Assembly (NCBI GenBank): GCA_020060845.1
Contig: JAGUZK010000027.1
Coordinates: 1 to 42,239 of the forward strand
Length of the DNA stretch: 42,239 nucleotides
Origin: Candidatus Woesebacteria bacterium
GTDB lineage: Bacteria > Patescibacteriota > Microgenomatia > UBA8517
Direction: 5' to 3'
In this document: positions 15,356 through 24,824 of the stretch, in pieces
Position numbering within the stretch: position 1 is the first letter of the stretch
How the letters are laid out: the number at the start of each line of letters is the position of its first letter
Notes under the pieces: model-generated
Seen by the model: only the letters and a program-made list of their open reading frames with translations
What the model was told of the DNA's origin: nothing
Databases searched by the model: none
Position numbers and translations under genes: made by a program

Positions 15356-17683
15356 ATGACCAGAAAAAGTACTTACCTCAAGAAACCTTCAAAAAAGGCG
15401 GCAAATAACCTTTTGGTATCAATTTTCAAGTTGACATACAAGAAAACCAATAAAAAGGTACGCCGTCAGAAAAACAGGAGCCAAAGTCCTGTTGAGAAAA
15501 AAATCCGTATAATCAAGAAAATACTATATTTTGGAACCTTACTTTTAATTTCAACATGGCTATTCTGGGATATGCCCTTGCCTACAAAACTTAGCGAAGA
15601 AGGGGTACCAATATCCACAAAAATATTTGACCGAAACGGAAATTTGCTATACGAGATTTATGCAGACAAGAGAAGTACACCAATTGAAATCAGTCGTCTG
15701 CCCGTCTATGTCAAACAAGCAACCATCTCCATTGAGGACAAAGACTTCTACAAACACTATGGTGTCTCAATAACAGGCATATCACGGGCTATATATAAAA
15801 CCATCTTCAAAGGAAAACTTGAAGGAGGTTCCACGCTAACTCAACAGCTTGTCAAAAATACACTCCTGACTCCAGAAAGGACAATCAAAAGGAAAATTCG
15901 GGAATTTGTGCTTACCTTAATCGTCGAATCCATATACAATAAAGATCAGATACTCCAACTATATCTAAATCAGATTCCTTATGGATCAACAGCCTATGGA
16001 ATCGGGGCTGCAAGCGAACTATACTTTGGCAAAAGCGCTTATGACCTAAGTCTTGCAGAAGCAGCACTTTTAGCGGGTCTTCCGGCCGCTCCATCTACAT
16101 ATTCCCCATTTGGCGCACACCCTGAATATGCAAAAGAAAGGCAAAGGCTAGTTCTTCAGAGGATGGTAGAAGACAAATACATTTCCCAAGAAGATGCAAA
16201 AAAGGCGGAAGAGGAGCCTCTCACCTACTCCAAGCAAAAAGGGTTGCTGGCACCACATTTCTCTCTCTGGGTACGTCAGATCTTATCCGAAGAATACGGG
16301 GAGGAAACCGTTGAGCGGGGAGGACTTAGAGTAACTACCACTTTAGATCTTGAGCTTCAGAATTTTGCCCAAGATGCTGTGGCCACTGAGGTGGCAAAGC
16401 TCAAAAAATACTCAGTCGGTAATGGTGCAGCTTTAGTTGTGAGACCAAAAAGTGGCGAGATCCTTGCAATGGTTGGTTCAAAAGACTACGATGCAACCGA
16501 CGAGGACGGAAAGGTAAATATTATCTTCGCAAACCGCCAGCCAGGATCCTCGATAAAGCCAATCAATTATGCTTTAGCAATCCAGGATAAAAAGATCACT
16601 GCCTCTACTGTTTTGGCTGATATTCCAACCTGCTTTAAGGTTGCTGGACAAAAGGAATATTGCCCAAGAAATTACGATGGACAGTACAGAGGTGCAATCC
16701 AAGCAAGATATGCCCTAGCAAACTCCCTTAATGTGCCAGCTGTCCGGGTTCTGGCTCTAAATGGCATTGATAATTTTATAAGCTTTGCAAATAAACTGGG
16801 GATCTCATCCTTCAAGGACCCAAATAACTATGGTCTGTCTCTTACTCTTGGAGGAGGCGAAGTCAAACCCTTTGAAATGGCAACTGCATTTACCGTCCTT
16901 GCAAATAGTGGCATTCGCCAGGACCTAAACCCAATAATCAAGATCGAGGACTGGAGAGGAAATGTATTAAAAGAGAATAACTTTCAAGAAATGGAGCTAT
17001 CTGGTGAAAGAGTCGTTGATTCAGATGTAGCCTACATCGTGTCCCACATCTTGTCCGACAACGGTTCAAGATCTATGGTTTTTGGAGAAAGCTCATATCT
17101 CAATGTCAAAGGACACAGTGAAGTATCAGTAAAGACAGGTACCACAAATGACTTCAAGGATAACTGGACAATAGGTTATACTCCACATATTCTTGTTCTC
17201 ACCTGGGTCGGCAACAATGATAATACCCCAATGAGAGGAGCTGTGTCAGGAGTATCCGGAGCTTCCCCCATTTGGAACAAGATAATAAAATATGCATTAG
17301 ATGCTGCCGAAAAGGGGAAATATAGCCCCAAAGACTCAGGGCACGCTTATCCTTCCCAGCCTAAAAGTGTGGTAGGTGCACAAATTTGTACAACCACCGG
17401 AACAATACCTATCGCAGGAGTAAGCGATAATTGCCCGACAAGATATGAATATTTCCTCGCAGGCACCGTTCCATCAGAACCTAACACCTCACGAGTAGAT
17501 ATCAAGTTTGATAAAACAACTGGAGCTTTTGCCTCAGATTCGACACCTCCAGAAAACATAGAGACAAGATCTCAAAACGTCATTTTTGACCCTCTGGGGT
17601 CAATGGTCTGTCTTGACTGTCAAATACCAATTGCATCTCAATCTGCCACAATAAGCTATCCAATTAAGAAGGACCAACCATAA
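15356..17683 (+). CDS. Bifunctional penicillin-binding protein, class A (PBP1-like) copy 1
   Basis: Peptidoglycan glycosyltransferase plus transpeptidase, 775 aa. A basic cytoplasmic tail (1-53) precedes one membrane segment (about 54-72). The GT51 domain has SIEDKDFYKHYG (125-136, catalytic Glu127) and GGSTLTQQL (157-165). The transpeptidase has SxxK at 398-401 (PGSSIK), the SLN triad at 457-459 and KTG at 593-595. The C-terminal tail has two Cys pairs and Thr/Ser-rich sequence. All catalytic motifs are intact. A paralogue follows at 18510, separated by a membrane protein gene. Confidence 0.95.
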   Translation: MTRKSTYLKKPSKKAANNLLVSIFKLTYKKTNKKVRRQKNRSQSPVEKKIRIIKKILYFGTLLLISTWLFWDMPLPTKLSEEGVPISTKIFDRNGNLLYEIYADKRSTPIEISRLPVYVKQATISIEDKDFYKHYGVSITGISRAIYKTIFKGKLEGGSTLTQQLVKNTLLTPERTIKRKIREFVLTLIVESIYNKDQILQLYLNQIPYGSTAYGIGAASELYFGKSAYDLSLAEAALLAGLPAAPSTYSPFGAHPEYAKERQRLVLQRMVEDKYISQEDAKKAEEEPLTYSKQKGLLAPHFSLWVRQILSEEYGEETVERGGLRVTTTLDLELQNFAQDAVATEVAKLKKYSVGNGAALVVRPKSGEILAMVGSKDYDATDEDGKVNIIFANRQPGSSIKPINYALAIQDKKITASTVLADIPTCFKVAGQKEYCPRNYDGQYRGAIQARYALANSLNVPAVRVLALNGIDNFISFANKLGISSFKDPNNYGLSLTLGGGEVKPFEMATAFTVLANSGIRQDLNPIIKIEDWRGNVLKENNFQEMELSGERVVDSDVAYIVSHILSDNGSRSMVFGESSYLNVKGHSEVSVKTGTTNDFKDNWTIGYTPHILVLTWVGNNDNTPMRGAVSGVSGASPIWNKIIKYALDAAEKGKYSPKDSGHAYPSQPKSVVGAQICTTTGTIPIAGVSDNCPTRYEYFLAGTVPSEPNTSRVDIKFDKTTGAFASDSTPPENIETRSQNVIFDPLGSMVCLDCQIPIASQSATISYPIKKDQP

Positions 17684-17689
17684 GTGTGT

Positions 17690-17695
17690 TAATAT
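17690..17695 (+). promoter_or_regulatory. -10 box of the 17702 gene (leaderless)
   Basis: TAATAT, preceded by TGT (extended -10 type), ending 6 nt before ATG 17702. It lies just after the stop codon of the first PBP gene. Confidence 0.5.
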
Positions 17696-17701
17696 AGGTT
17701 G

Positions 17702-18442
17702 ATGGATAAAGATGCTAGAGATATGCCGCAACCTTTAGAAGATTCCACGGCCCCAGCGATTAAAAAACAAAGAATAAGACCTATCATAAAGGCAGAAAAT
17801 TCAACCACAACTCCCCAGAAACTAGAAAGAGGTAAATTAAAAGTACTTTTCTTTGTCGTCGCTGTAATAATTATCCTTGCCGTCTTTTTTGCCTATTTAA
17901 GGCTGAAAATGAGGAAAAACAATCCCCCCAGTATCCAAACGGTAGTTCAAGAACCACCCCTTACAGGGCAGGCCATCCAACAAAGCCAAATATACACCAA
18001 TAAAAAATACTTTTATAGTATCGAGGTTCCAAACGATTATTCAAGAATTACCCTTGGTACTGATGAAAATGTCAAATTCCAAAAGATTTCCGGTGAAGAT
18101 GTATCAACTCTACAAATAGATTTAGTAGATGTTAGGTCAATGCAGGAGGTGCTTGCTTATTACCAAACAAAAACAAAAGATATCTCCCCTAATGAGACGG
18201 TAGCATTAGACCAAAATACTAAGCTAAAGAAGACCCACATTTCAAACTTCGCGGCTTTTGAGATTGAGTCCAAGACTCAAGACCAGGTGATAACCACCAT
18301 TCTTGTAAAAAAAGGCGGTTGGCTATATAAGCTTGTTGCTACAACTAGCCTGCCAGAAGAGGTCAATAATTTAAACAAAATGATATCAAGCCTAAAAATT
18401 TACGATTCTGAGGCAGAGTTTTATATAGATAACCCTAATTAG
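17702..18442 (+). CDS. Hypothetical single-pass protein with PsbP-like outside domain
   Basis: A 246-aa protein. The cytoplasmic tail is acidic then basic, with one membrane segment at about 50-68, a Pro/Gln linker, and an outside domain of about 140 residues. The pattern NKKYFYSIEVPNDYSRI near its beginning and WLYKLVATTSLPEEVNNLNKMISSLKI at its end is typical of the PsbP/Mog1-like fold, often found as lone secreted domains in these bacteria. Specific role unknown. It sits between two PBP genes on the same strand, suggesting an envelope role. ATG 17702 is chosen over TTG 17699 because a TAATAT box ends 6 nt before it. Confidence 0.65.
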   Translation: MDKDARDMPQPLEDSTAPAIKKQRIRPIIKAENSTTTPQKLERGKLKVLFFVVAVIIILAVFFAYLRLKMRKNNPPSIQTVVQEPPLTGQAIQQSQIYTNKKYFYSIEVPNDYSRITLGTDENVKFQKISGEDVSTLQIDLVDVRSMQEVLAYYQTKTKDISPNETVALDQNTKLKKTHISNFAAFEIESKTQDQVITTILVKKGGWLYKLVATTSLPEEVNNLNKMISSLKIYDSEAEFYIDNPN

Positions 18443-18509
18443 AAATACTGTCAATAATACTTCTTAATAATAGTCTCGCTCTCTGATAAAATATAGGTAT
18501 ATAAAATCA

Positions 18510-21104
18510 GTGACTGCAAGTAAGACAAATGAATACCTGACCCTAAAAAAAATCTTTCAAGGCCTTAAATTTATACTAAGGCTGATCTCGCTTATTGGAA
18601 AGCCATTCTATTTTCTTCTTGTTGCCTTAGTATTTGCATCATTTATTACAGGATACTTTGTGAGAACGGTTGCCAAAAACCTCATAAACTATACAATAAG
18701 TCTCTTTCTAACAATAACACTTGATCTCCCCAAACACCTAATCAGGCGCTTCAAAATTACGATTAGTCTCCTCAAACAAGGAAAACAAAAAATATTCTCT
18801 CGGGCAACCAGAACCATCGGCTTTGTGCGGAAAGTAACTGAAATTCTGCTAGCTTACCTACTAAGAATCCTAATCTTTCCCGCCAGAATTGCCAAAAAAA
18901 TTTACAAAACCCTGCAAGATGCGGCTATCCGACCAAAAAAAGGAGGTCGAGCCAAAAAATTAAAAGTCATAAAGAAAGTAAAAATTCGCCCCTACTTTAT
19001 TCTTCTTTTGTTACTAGCTACCTTACTGCTTATGCCTTCTTTCCTATTTTGGAAACTTATCCTCAAAGACCTCCCTACCGCCGAAAATCTTAATACTCGA
19101 AAACCCCCCTCCTCCACAAAGATCTATGATAGAAATGGAATACTTTTATACACAGTTTACAAGGATTACAACAGAACTCCAATACAACTGTCTGAAATCC
19201 CCCGGCACGTTATCCTAGCAACTTTAGCCATTGAAGATGCAGAGTTTTACAATCATCATGGTTTTTCTTTAAGGGGAATCCTAAGGGCAATATACAAAAA
19301 CATCAAAAAGGGTGAACTAACAGGTGGTTCAACAATAACTCAACAGCTTATAAAAAACACCCTTTTGACCCCCGAAAAAACGCTTACCAGAAAGTTAAAG
19401 GAGATTGTCCTTGCAGTAAGAATCGAAAAGGCATTTTCCAAAGATAAGATCCTAGAAATGTATTTGAATGAAGTTGGATATGGATCTACAGCGTATGGAA
19501 TCCAGGAAGGAGCAAGGCTCTACTTTGGGAAGGATGTCAAAAATCTCACACTTGCTGAGGCGGCTATTCTTGCCGGAATTCCAAAAAGTCCCACTCAATA
19601 TTCTCCCTTTGGGCCAACTCCCCAAAAAGCTATCGAACGCCAACGTGAGGTACTAAGACTAATGGAAGAAAATAAGTTCATTACTAAAAAACAGAAAGAA
19701 GAAGCTGAAAGCCAGCCAATAAAATATGCACCAAACAAAGTTGATATCAAGGCCCCTCACTTTGTAATGTTTGTAAGAGACATCCTTGAGAAAAAATACG
19801 GGCAGGAGATGATTCTGCGCGGTGGGTTAGAAGTGATAACAACCCTGGATTACAATATCCAAAAACTTGCCGAGTCTGTAGTTAAAGAAGAAGTCGAAAA
19901 GCTAAAAAAGCTCAATGTAACAAACGGTGCAGCTGTAGTACTAGATCCTCAAACTGGAGAGATACTCGCAATGGTCGGCTCAAAAGACTACTTTGACCAG
20001 GAAAATGATGGGAACGTAAATGTTACAGTGTCACTGCGGCAACCGGGTTCATCAATAAAAATTGTAAACTACGCCTACGCTCTCTCAAATGGCTACACCC
20101 CAGCAAGCATCCTTGACGACAGCCCGGTAACTTTTATCATACCAAACCAGCAGCCCTATACACCAAAAAATTATGAAGGAGGCTATCGCGGCAAGCTGAC
20201 ACTCAGAAGCGCTTTCGCTGAATCAAGAAACATTCCTGCTGTTAGGGTGCTAAACAGCTACGGCGTGAAAAATATGATAGAAATGGGCAGAAAAATGGGA
20301 ATTACCACCTGGAATGACCCCAAGAAATATGGACTTTCGCTAACATTGGGTGGAGGTGAGGTTAAGCTCTTAGACCTTGCTTATGTCTACGCAACTGTCG
20401 CCAACTACGGAAAAAAACCAGAAATGATAACAATCCTAAAGATTAAAACCCCCGATGGCAAAATTATTGAGAATTTCAGTTGCCCTGAAGAAAATATTCC
20501 TTTTACTCAAATCGCAAGTGCCACTAGCTCATCCTTGTCATTAAACACTACTTCAAGCTGTAGACAGGATCAAGTTATCTCAGCCGCAGTTGCCTTTATA
20601 ATCACAGACATACTAAAAGATAACAACGCCCGGGCACCCGCATTTGGAATCAACTCCCAACTGGTAATCCCCAAACATCCTGAGGTGGCTGTCAAGACCG
20701 GAACCAGCAATGACCTGAGGGATAACTTGACAATTGGGTATAACCAAAAGTATGTGGTTGCAGTCTGGGTTGGCAATAACAATAACACCCCAATGAGCAG
20801 AATTGCTTCAGGAGTAACTGGCGCCTCACCAATATTTAATAAAATAATGAGCGCACTACTACTAGATCAAGAAAGTATCGAATGGTCAGTGCCCTCAGGA
20901 CTTGTAAGGCTACCAATTTGCCCCTATACGGGAACGCTTGCATGTAATGGATGCCCGATAAGAATGGAGTGGTTTCTAGAAAACAACAAGCCTAGCTATA
21001 CTTGCACCAAGGAACAAGTAGAAAAGATAATCTCCCAAAACAAAAAGCCGCAAATATTGGATGAAGCCTGGAGTAGTTTTGACAGCCAAAAACCAATCCC
21101 CTAG
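18510..21104 (+). CDS. Bifunctional penicillin-binding protein, class A (PBP1-like) copy 2
   Basis: An 864-aa paralogue of the 15356 protein with an N-terminal extension of about 110 residues. It has one membrane segment near 31-50, a basic amphipathic stretch (78-158) and a second membrane segment at 161-180. The GT51 domain has AIEDAEFYNHHG (240-251) and GGSTITQQL (272-280). The transpeptidase has SxxK 514-517 (PGSSIK), SRN 572-574 and KTG in VAVKTGTSND. The C-terminus has a Cys-rich patch (CPYTGTLACNGCP). Two hydrophobic segments before the enzyme are unusual for the class and could place the N-terminus outside or form a hairpin. The start is GTG 18510. All catalytic motifs are present. 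Confidence 0.95.
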   Translation: MTASKTNEYLTLKKIFQGLKFILRLISLIGKPFYFLLVALVFASFITGYFVRTVAKNLINYTISLFLTITLDLPKHLIRRFKITISLLKQGKQKIFSRATRTIGFVRKVTEILLAYLLRILIFPARIAKKIYKTLQDAAIRPKKGGRAKKLKVIKKVKIRPYFILLLLLATLLLMPSFLFWKLILKDLPTAENLNTRKPPSSTKIYDRNGILLYTVYKDYNRTPIQLSEIPRHVILATLAIEDAEFYNHHGFSLRGILRAIYKNIKKGELTGGSTITQQLIKNTLLTPEKTLTRKLKEIVLAVRIEKAFSKDKILEMYLNEVGYGSTAYGIQEGARLYFGKDVKNLTLAEAAILAGIPKSPTQYSPFGPTPQKAIERQREVLRLMEENKFITKKQKEEAESQPIKYAPNKVDIKAPHFVMFVRDILEKKYGQEMILRGGLEVITTLDYNIQKLAESVVKEEVEKLKKLNVTNGAAVVLDPQTGEILAMVGSKDYFDQENDGNVNVTVSLRQPGSSIKIVNYAYALSNGYTPASILDDSPVTFIIPNQQPYTPKNYEGGYRGKLTLRSAFAESRNIPAVRVLNSYGVKNMIEMGRKMGITTWNDPKKYGLSLTLGGGEVKLLDLAYVYATVANYGKKPEMITILKIKTPDGKIIENFSCPEENIPFTQIASATSSSLSLNTTSSCRQDQVISAAVAFIITDILKDNNARAPAFGINSQLVIPKHPEVAVKTGTSNDLRDNLTIGYNQKYVVAVWVGNNNNTPMSRIASGVTGASPIFNKIMSALLLDQESIEWSVPSGLVRLPICPYTGTLACNGCPIRMEWFLENNKPSYTCTKEQVEKIISQNKKPQILDEAWSSFDSQKPIP

Positions 21105-21127
21105 TTTGCATACAAAAAAGGAAGATA

Positions 21128-22222
21128 CTATTTTTCTACTTCGTAGATTAACTTTGCAATCTTGGGGAAAACTTCATCTGCCTGTTTATCAATGACTCCT
21201 TCACTTAGTACTACCATCACAAACGGATGTTCACCCCTTACTATACCAGCATCATTTACAACATGAACTTCTCGACCGTATTTATGTGGAAAGGGAATAT
21301 TTTCAGGAATTCCCGCAGCCAACCAACTTTCAAAAAGTGTATCGGTAAGATAACCTAGCATCTCCTCTTTAGACTTCTCGGAGATTAGATTTCCCTTCCA
21401 AAGACTTTCAAAAAATCGGGAAATATCAGATGCAGTGGTTATATTTTTAGAAAGTGATGTCGAAGCCATTCCAGCTTTTGTGATGAGTGCATTAATTTTC
21501 TCATCCCCAAGTGTCCTCCTAACTATATTATAGGCCGTGTTGTCCGATTGCTTTCCCATCAAAGAGATGAGATTGCGGTAAGTAATCTCATAACCAGCTG
21601 GCTTCCTTGATAAACTCCCAGATCCACCAACTTTATCATCATTTTTGAGTACATATTTTTGATCCAGGTCAAATCCTTTTTCGGCTTCAACATATAGGCT
21701 AACCATAACAGGTAGCTTAATCAAAGAGGCAGCAGTAATTTTCGTATCTTCATTTACCCCATAAGTAAAGCCATTATCCAGCCGAACAACACTGAGGGCA
21801 TAAATACCAGTAAGACTTGATGTTAAATTAAGAAACTCTTCCTTTGCTTTTTTAGCCGTTTTAAGATCTTCATTTTTCTCATCCATAACAATTTTTCTAT
21901 CGCTTACAAATTTGGGGATCTTAAAGCTTCCGGGCGTAATTGCAGGAAAACCCCCCACCTTCCACCTACGGGACGACAAACCTAAAACCGCCGATATCAA
22001 AGACAAGACCACAAATGGTACCAAAACAATAAATCTTTCCCTCCTCCCCCATGGTTTTAGCAAAAGTTTCCTAGATCGGCGATTCTCTGATCTTAAATCC
22101 TTGAAGTCTTTGTCATCAGGCTTCCTCCGCCTATCCAATACAATGGAAGCGGATTCCTCTTGATCATCTTCATAGTCATCCACATCACCTAGGCGAGATC
22201 TTTTTTTAAATGAAAGACGCAT
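21128..22222 (-). CDS. Class A beta-lactamase-fold serine hydrolase, membrane anchored
   Basis: A 364-aa protein from ATG 22222. It has a charged cytoplasmic tail (1-60), a membrane segment (63-82), a linker helix and a penicillin-recognising domain. Motifs are SLIK at 166-169, SDN at 226-228, and KYG at 314-316 in place of KTG. The omega-loop Glu (Glu166 of class A enzymes, ExxLN) is not recognisable in the expected stretch after 250. It may therefore bind or process peptidoglycan slowly, as a D,D-peptidase or sensor, rather than give drug resistance. It converges with the second PBP gene (23-nt gap). An upstream TTG start is rejected because a perfect -10 sits 6 nt before ATG 22222. Confidence 0.8.
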   Translation of the reverse strand: MRLSFKKRSRLGDVDDYEDDQEESASIVLDRRRKPDDKDFKDLRSENRRSRKLLLKPWGRRERFIVLVPFVVLSLISAVLGLSSRRWKVGGFPAITPGSFKIPKFVSDRKIVMDEKNEDLKTAKKAKEEFLNLTSSLTGIYALSVVRLDNGFTYGVNEDTKITAASLIKLPVMVSLYVEAEKGFDLDQKYVLKNDDKVGGSGSLSRKPAGYEITYRNLISLMGKQSDNTAYNIVRRTLGDEKINALITKAGMASTSLSKNITTASDISRFFESLWKGNLISEKSKEEMLGYLTDTLFESWLAAGIPENIPFPHKYGREVHVVNDAGIVRGEHPFVMVVLSEGVIDKQADEVFPKIAKLIYEVEK

Positions 22223-22228
22223 GAAGAT

Positions 22229-22234
22229 ATTATA
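22229..22234 (-). promoter_or_regulatory. -10 box of the beta-lactamase-fold gene (leaderless)
   Basis: TATAAT ending exactly 6 nt before ATG 22222, so the first transcribed base should be at or beside the A of the start codon. Confidence 0.6.
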
Positions 22235-22268
22235 ACCTCTAGGCAATTTCTACTAAATCAGGGAAAAA

Positions 22269-23255
22269 TTACTGCCTTCTATGATCCCATACTTCAGGAT
22301 TGACCAGATTGCTAGGCTTCTCCCCTCGCAGAGTAAGCAGGATCGCATCCACCGCAAGTCTGCCCATTTCTATCCTGGCTTCCCATGTTGCACTAGCAAT
22401 ATGAGGTGTCAGGATCACATTTTCCATATTAATAAGCTCGGGGTTTACATTTGGCTCATTATCAAAAACATCAAGTGCAGCACCTCCCAACTGTCCGCTT
22501 CTTAAGGCGTCAACAAGATCATGTTCGTCAACCACGGGTCCCCTTGCAGTATTCACAAGAAGTGCACCTTTCTTCATCTTATTAAAAGCTTCTTTATTCA
22601 TCATATGACGGGTTTCGTCTGTCAACGGAACATGCAGTGATATAAAGTCGCTTTCCCCAAGAAGCCTATCCATGTCAGCATATTCGGCACCAGTTTCTTT
22701 CTCGGCTTCAAGATCTCTAGTACGCTTAAAATACAACACCCTTACATTAAATCCTCGTGCCATTCTAGCTACCATCGAACCTATCCTACCCATACCCACA
22801 ACCCCCAATACCTTCCCAGATATGTTATGACCCAAGAAAATTGATGGTTCCCATCCAGAGTATGCCCCCCGCTTGACAGACTCATCAGCTTCCACAATCC
22901 TTCTTGACAAGGCAAGAACCATTGCCCAAGAAAGCTCTGCAACCGCCTCATTTACCTGATCGGAGGGAGTATTGGCAACCACAATACCTCTTTCGGTTAA
23001 CTCCGGGACGTTTATATTGTCAAATCCCACAGCATAATTGCTGACAATCCTAAGCTGTGGTCCTATTGCGTCAACAACCTCGCCATTAATTTTGTCAGTA
23101 AGGAGAGATATCACCCCGTCAGCTCCCTTTGCCATTTGCAAAAACTCCTCTTGCGTGAGTGGACGATCAAATTCAGAGCAAACTACCTCATGTCCAGAAG
23201 AATCAAGGACGGACAAAACACCACCAGGCAGTTTTCTAGATACAAAAATTTTCAT
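22269..23255 (-). CDS. D-isomer-specific 2-hydroxyacid dehydrogenase
   Basis: NAD(P)-dependent dehydrogenase of 328 aa from ATG 23255 (the longer frame adds a 27-residue hydrophobic stretch not seen in the family). Features are the Rossmann motif GKVLGVVGMGRIGSMVARMA, the VNTARGPVVDE segment with catalytic Arg, a Glu in the DVFDNEP region, and the His in LTPHIASATWEAR. There is no ACT domain, so a glyoxylate/hydroxypyruvate reductase or a short SerA-type 3-phosphoglycerate dehydrogenase are both possible. A TACTAT box with TGC before it lies 9 nt upstream of the ATG. It is divergent from the gene at 23310. Confidence 0.9.
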   Translation of the reverse strand: MKIFVSRKLPGGVLSVLDSSGHEVVCSEFDRPLTQEEFLQMAKGADGVISLLTDKINGEVVDAIGPQLRIVSNYAVGFDNINVPELTERGIVVANTPSDQVNEAVAELSWAMVLALSRRIVEADESVKRGAYSGWEPSIFLGHNISGKVLGVVGMGRIGSMVARMARGFNVRVLYFKRTRDLEAEKETGAEYADMDRLLGESDFISLHVPLTDETRHMMNKEAFNKMKKGALLVNTARGPVVDEHDLVDALRSGQLGGAALDVFDNEPNVNPELINMENVILTPHIASATWEARIEMGRLAVDAILLTLRGEKPSNLVNPEVWDHRRQ

Positions 23256-23309
23256 ACTAAAAAAATAGTAGCACACTTGACAAAGAAGAAGAAGAAGAAA
23301 ATATGAGCA

Positions 23310-23762
23310 ATGGAAAGTGGTGATAATAATGAGCAAAATATAGCTCTTCTTTTAGAACAATTAAGAAGATCTCAAGATTCAATTAGCAATGAGGAAGAGC
23401 CAAGGTATATGACGCAAGAAGAATTAATACATGATATTCAAAATATAAGCCTAGAACTCAGAATGCAAATGGTAGAAAAACAATGGAAAAGAACATTTCC
23501 ATACACTGAACTCCAGGTATATTTGCCAACAGGAGAAGGTAAGTCGGTTGGTGAACATAAGCCAAAAGGGATATTGCTTCTAACCCTCGATGTCAGGGAT
23601 GATGGTCTTTGCGAAATTCCCGGTGGATCTATTAAAGAAACCCTCAAAGCCGCCATCAAACAAAGATTAGAACTTATAGAAAAAGGAGAAATACCCCCTA
23701 GCCCAGATGTATCTACTTCTGCATCAGATGCAGATCCCAAGATCAAAGTTTGGGATATATAA
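23310..23762 (+). CDS. Hypothetical acidic protein
   Basis: A 150-aa protein I do not recognise. The N-terminal half is helical, acidic and Gln-rich (possible coiled coil near 8-60). The middle has a short alternating-strand segment (YTELQVYLPTGEG, KGILLLTLDVRDDG), and the C-terminus is Ser/Asp-rich. No membrane segment or signal peptide. It may have its own promoter: TTGACA at 23277-23282, 17-bp spacer, then AATATG four bases before the ATG. Genes on both sides are on the opposite strand, so it stands alone. Confidence 0.6.
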   Translation: MESGDNNEQNIALLLEQLRRSQDSISNEEEPRYMTQEELIHDIQNISLELRMQMVEKQWKRTFPYTELQVYLPTGEGKSVGEHKPKGILLLTLDVRDDGLCEIPGGSIKETLKAAIKQRLELIEKGEIPPSPDVSTSASDADPKIKVWDI

Positions 23763-23788
23763 AAACAAGGGAAGAATTAATCTTGTCT

Positions 23789-24787
23789 CTAGAAACTTTT
23801 CACCTTAACCCCACTTGATATTGCTCTGTCTATCCAGATCCCAATGTCATCCAACCTAAGAAGGCCTTTTTGAGAGCCTACATAACCTATGACTGAGGCT
23901 GAATTCACTGTGCCCCAGAGAAGTGCATCTTCAATAGACTTTCCCTTAATTAGCGCTGATAAACACCCAGCACCAAACGCATCTCCTGCACCGGTCCTTT
24001 CATAAGCATCAACAGGTAAAATACCACAGCGGTAGTAACTATCCCTAACTTTATCATAAAGAAAAGATCCTGCTGCTCCATCAGTGATTATTACCATCTT
24101 TGGACCAAGACCCGAAAGGGCCGTAAGTAATTCCTTTTCCTTCCCATGAGAATCACCAAATCCAGTAATCCTTTCAGCTTCTTCTCGGTTTAGATAGATA
24201 ATATACGTCAAATCAAGAATTGGCTTTATGACAGAGATTTCTGACCTTAATTGATAGCTCCCCGGATTGAAAGCTAACTTAATTGATGGATTTTTGCGCA
24301 TAAACTCGCTGAAATGATTGTAAAACGGCAGGAAAGATTCTCCCATAGAAGTTAAATAGACCCAAGGTGCAGCAACCATTGCCAAAGGAAACTCATAAGA
24401 CCTGGGGGCATGGTAACTAAAAATCGTTCTTTCCCCGCCGTAATTGATGACAGTAGAAAAGTTACTACGTGCCTCCGGTTGCTGGACAACAAAGGTCATG
24501 TCAACACCCTCTTGTTCAAGTTTCTCCACAATTTGATTGCCAACACTATCTCCGCCAAGGGTCGATACCAACCCAGCTCTGACCCCCAGTCTTCTGCACC
24601 CAACCACGTTATTTGCCGCATTGCCTCCAACAGAGTATTCCAAACTTTTTACCGGAATTTTCTCTCCATAGGAAAAACAAATAAGACAGTCCTTGCTGTC
24701 AAGCCGACAAACAGCCTCTGATTCACTAGGAACCAAAAAGACATCCATTGCAACATCTCCTATGGTCAAAAGTTCAAGTCCATCCAT
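23789..24787 (-). CDS. PfkB-family carbohydrate kinase
   Basis: Ribokinase-fold sugar or nucleoside kinase of 332 aa. It shows the substrate-side GGNAANNV signature near 54-61 and the C-terminal signature ERTGAGDAFGAGCLSALIKG with the catalytic Asp. Family members phosphorylate ribose, fructose, fructose 1-phosphate or 6-phosphate, adenosine and others; the substrate cannot be read from the sequence. It follows a class I fructose-bisphosphate aldolase gene after 37 nt on the same strand, which makes a sugar phosphate (fructose 1- or 6-phosphate) a reasonable guess. Confidence 0.88.
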   Translation of the reverse strand: MDGLELLTIGDVAMDVFLVPSESEAVCRLDSKDCLICFSYGEKIPVKSLEYSVGGNAANNVVGCRRLGVRAGLVSTLGGDSVGNQIVEKLEQEGVDMTFVVQQPEARSNFSTVINYGGERTIFSYHAPRSYEFPLAMVAAPWVYLTSMGESFLPFYNHFSEFMRKNPSIKLAFNPGSYQLRSEISVIKPILDLTYIIYLNREEAERITGFGDSHGKEKELLTALSGLGPKMVIITDGAAGSFLYDKVRDSYYRCGILPVDAYERTGAGDAFGAGCLSALIKGKSIEDALLWGTVNSASVIGYVGSQKGLLRLDDIGIWIDRAISSGVKVKSF

Positions 24788-24824
24788 GGCGGGTCAATCA
24801 AAGACAAGTTCTTACTGCCTTAAT

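Noticed and set aside
21128-22222. Antibiotic-resistance beta-lactamase
   Set aside because: The deacylating Glu motif is not recognisable and the third motif is altered; the fold alone does not support resistance.
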